A stretch of 64,000 nucleotides of DNA from Mesorhizobium zhangyense (GTDB taxonomy: Bacteria; Pseudomonadota; Alphaproteobacteria; Rhizobiales; Rhizobiaceae). Under the pieces are notes generated by a model. The model did not search any database. It was given only the letters and a program-made list of their open reading frames with translations, and was not told where the DNA came from. The stretch is from positions 1 through 64,000 of the forward strand of contig NZ_JAAKZG010000004.1 in the NCBI RefSeq assembly GCF_011045115.1. The letters run 5' to 3'. Of the stretch, positions 62,752 to 64,000 are shown in pieces (the first letter of the stretch is position 1; every line of letters starts with the position of its first letter). The position numbers and the translations under genes are program-made.

Positions 62752-63624
62752 TCAGACGCCTTTCATGCGGAACACCGGCGTGCCGGCAACCGCAGAGCGG
62801 GCCGCGAACACACTGCCAGATTGGGGAAACCGGTCCAACAATTGCGGGTCGACCGCGCGATGGGAGGTGATGGCCAGCATCCTTAGGTCCGGGCCGCAGA
62901 AGCATGGCATGGTCGGGGCCGGACCGGGCACCGCATGGCGCTCGACGATGTTTCCGTCACGGTCGAAGCGGTTAAGCATGCCGGCGGAAACGCCGGCGCT
63001 CCAGTAGCAGCCCTCCGCATCGCAGGCACCGCCATCGGGCCGGCCCGTTGCCTCGTCGAGATCGGCAAAGCGCTGCCGCTTGCCGAGCGCGCCGGTGCCG
63101 GGGTCGAAATCGTAGCGGTCGATGGAAGGGCCGCGGGAGTCGGAATGATAAAGTGTGCAGCCATCGGGCGACCAGGCAAGCCCGTTGGAGACCTTGAACC
63201 CCTCCGCCATGACCGCATGGTTGCCTTCGGCATCGATCCTATAGAGGCGGCCCACCGCTTCCTTTTGCGGTCGGTCGTCCATGCTGCCGACCCAGAAACA
63301 GCCGTCCGGTCCGACCTTGCCGTCGTTGAGCCGGTTGGTTTCTGGCTCGGGGCCGGGTGCGCAAAGCACTTCCCGGTTGCCGGTTTCGGGATCGAAAAGG
63401 ATCACCTCTCGCGCCAGCGCAATCACCAGCCTGCCGCTTTCGCAAAGGCCGAGCGAGGCGACTTCGGCCTCGAAATGCCATTGCCGCGACACGCCCTTTT
63501 CCAGGTCGATTTCATAGACCATGCGGTCGAGAATATCACAGCAGAACAGCATGCCGCGCCGGTCGTCCCAGACCGGGCTTTCCGTCAGCGAACCGCGGAT
63601 GTCGGCGATACATTCGAATTGCAT
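62752..63624 (-). CDS. SMP-30/gluconolactonase-family lactonase
   Basis: Six-bladed beta-propeller metalloenzyme of 290 residues. Metal-binding residues are recognisable in GSLTESPVWDDR (Glu), ETNRLNDGKVGPDGCFWVGSMD (Asn/Asp), VSNGLAWSPDG (Asn) and TGRPDGGACDAEGCYW (Asp). Relatives hydrolyse sugar lactones; here the aldarolactone from uronate dehydrogenase is the logical substrate. ATG 63624 overlaps the stop of the enolase-superfamily gene; the longer upstream frame is an antisense artefact. Confidence 0.88.
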   Translation of the reverse strand: MQFECIADIRGSLTESPVWDDRRGMLFCCDILDRMVYEIDLEKGVSRQWHFEAEVASLGLCESGRLVIALAREVILFDPETGNREVLCAPGPEPETNRLNDGKVGPDGCFWVGSMDDRPQKEAVGRLYRIDAEGNHAVMAEGFKVSNGLAWSPDGCTLYHSDSRGPSIDRYDFDPGTGALGKRQRFADLDEATGRPDGGACDAEGCYWSAGVSAGMLNRFDRDGNIVERHAVPGPAPTMPCFCGPDLRMLAITSHRAVDPQLLDRFPQSGSVFAARSAVAGTPVFRMKGV

Positions 63625-64000
63625 CAGGCTTGCTTCGCGTCCGTCTTGCGACGGATCACGTCCTTGTGCTTGAGCACGAATTCGCTTAGTTCCAGCCCCA
63701 GTCCGGCGCCCGCGAAGGGATAGATCAGGCCGTTTTCGATACGCGGCATGACGGTGACGAGATCGCGATACCAGGAGGTGTAGTAGGCGCGAACCGATTC
63801 CTGGAACACGGCGTTCGGCACGTTCAGCGAGAGGTGGATGGAGGCGGCGAAGACCACCGGCCCGGTGCAATCGTGCGGGGCGACCGGCCGCTGAAAGGTC
63901 TCGGCCAGCGTGGCGATCTTCTTGGCTTCGCTCAATCCGCCGCACCAGGAAATATCGAGCATGACATAGTCGACCGCCTGCTGCCGCAGCACCTCGAGGT
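63624..64000 (-). CDS. enolase-superfamily dehydratase/cycloisomerase, C-terminal part
   Basis: About 125 C-terminal residues of a mandelate-racemase/muconate-lactonising-type protein run off the right edge (5' end outside the window). Visible are the barrel strand YVMLDISWCGGLSEAKKIA, RPVAPHDCTGPVVFAASIHLSLNVPNA (with the general acid/base His in PHDCTGP) and the closing GLGLELSEFVL. Galactarate/glucarate dehydratases and galactarolactone cycloisomerases belong here. Its overlap with the lactonase gene (ATGA) places it in the uronate operon as the aldarate-processing enzyme. Confidence 0.85.
   Translation of the reverse strand, partial: LEVLRQQAVDYVMLDISWCGGLSEAKKIATLAETFQRPVAPHDCTGPVVFAASIHLSLNVPNAVFQESVRAYYTSWYRDLVTVMPRIENGLIYPFAGAGLGLELSEFVLKHKDVIRRKTDAKQA

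Overview
The window is high-GC bacterial DNA with tightly packed polycistronic operons, many overlapping stop/start codons and some GTG or TTG starts. The vitamin B6 catabolic proteins closely resemble those known from Mesorhizobium loti. With the many solute-binding transporters, this points to a Rhizobiales alphaproteobacterium (Phyllobacteriaceae/Brucellaceae type). No rRNA, tRNA, CRISPR array or complete insertion sequence was seen. Almost the whole window is accessory catabolism: seven import systems, one efflux pump and one TauE-type exporter, each beside its enzymes and regulator.

Layout. 1-750: decayed remains of an RTX calcium-binding protein fused to a truncated VapC toxin. 813-8273: an OmpR/EnvZ-type two-component system divergent from a Spy/CpxP-like periplasmic protein and an RND efflux pump (adaptor plus HAE1-type pump). 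8317-9153: TauE/SafE exporter. 9349-16902 (minus strand): one operon with a BMP/nucleoside-type ABC importer, 4-pyridoxolactonase, pyridoxamine-pyruvate transaminase and pyridoxal 4-dehydrogenase. 17450-26611 (minus): a TRAP transporter, a 3-hydroxyacyl-CoA-dehydrogenase-fold enzyme resembling the B6 enzyme FHMPC dehydrogenase, a GST, a RidA protein, a LVIVD beta-propeller, a gentisate/salicylate-dioxygenase-type cupin and a GMC oxidoreductase. It is divergent from a GntR/FCD regulator and a second GMC enzyme resembling pyridoxine 4-oxidase (26836-29097). Both main promoter regions here carry repeated TTGGTTGA/TCAACCAA boxes.

29193-36843 (minus): GntR/FCD regulator, spermidine/putrescine-type ABC importer, RraA-type and HpcH-type aldolases and a ThDP enzyme. 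37198-45176: alpha/beta hydrolase divergent from a branched-chain-amino-acid-type ABC importer, then a convergent M20 peptidase with an RpiR regulator. 45331-53196 (minus): YegW-like GntR/UTRA regulator, YegU-like ADP-ribosylglycohydrolase, YegV-like PfkB kinase, a second polyamine-type ABC importer and an FMN 2-hydroxyacid dehydrogenase. 53344-60077 (minus): ribitol operon with an AraC regulator, ribose-type ABC importer, ribitol dehydrogenase and D-ribulokinase. 60306 to the end (minus): uronate operon with an RraA-like protein, aldose 1-epimerase, uronate dehydrogenase, SMP-30 lactonase and the C-terminal part of an enolase-superfamily dehydratase running off the edge.

The main hypothesis is that 9.3-29.1 kb is a vitamin B6 catabolic island with its own importers and an alternative ring-opening route. 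4-Pyridoxate and its dicarboxylate derivative are aza-salicylates, and the cluster encodes a salicylate/gentisate-type ring-cleaving cupin. The known monooxygenase, decarboxylase and amidohydrolase of the M. loti lower pathway are not seen in the window. A second point of interest is that the uncharacterised E. coli yegUVW set recurs here with a different transporter.
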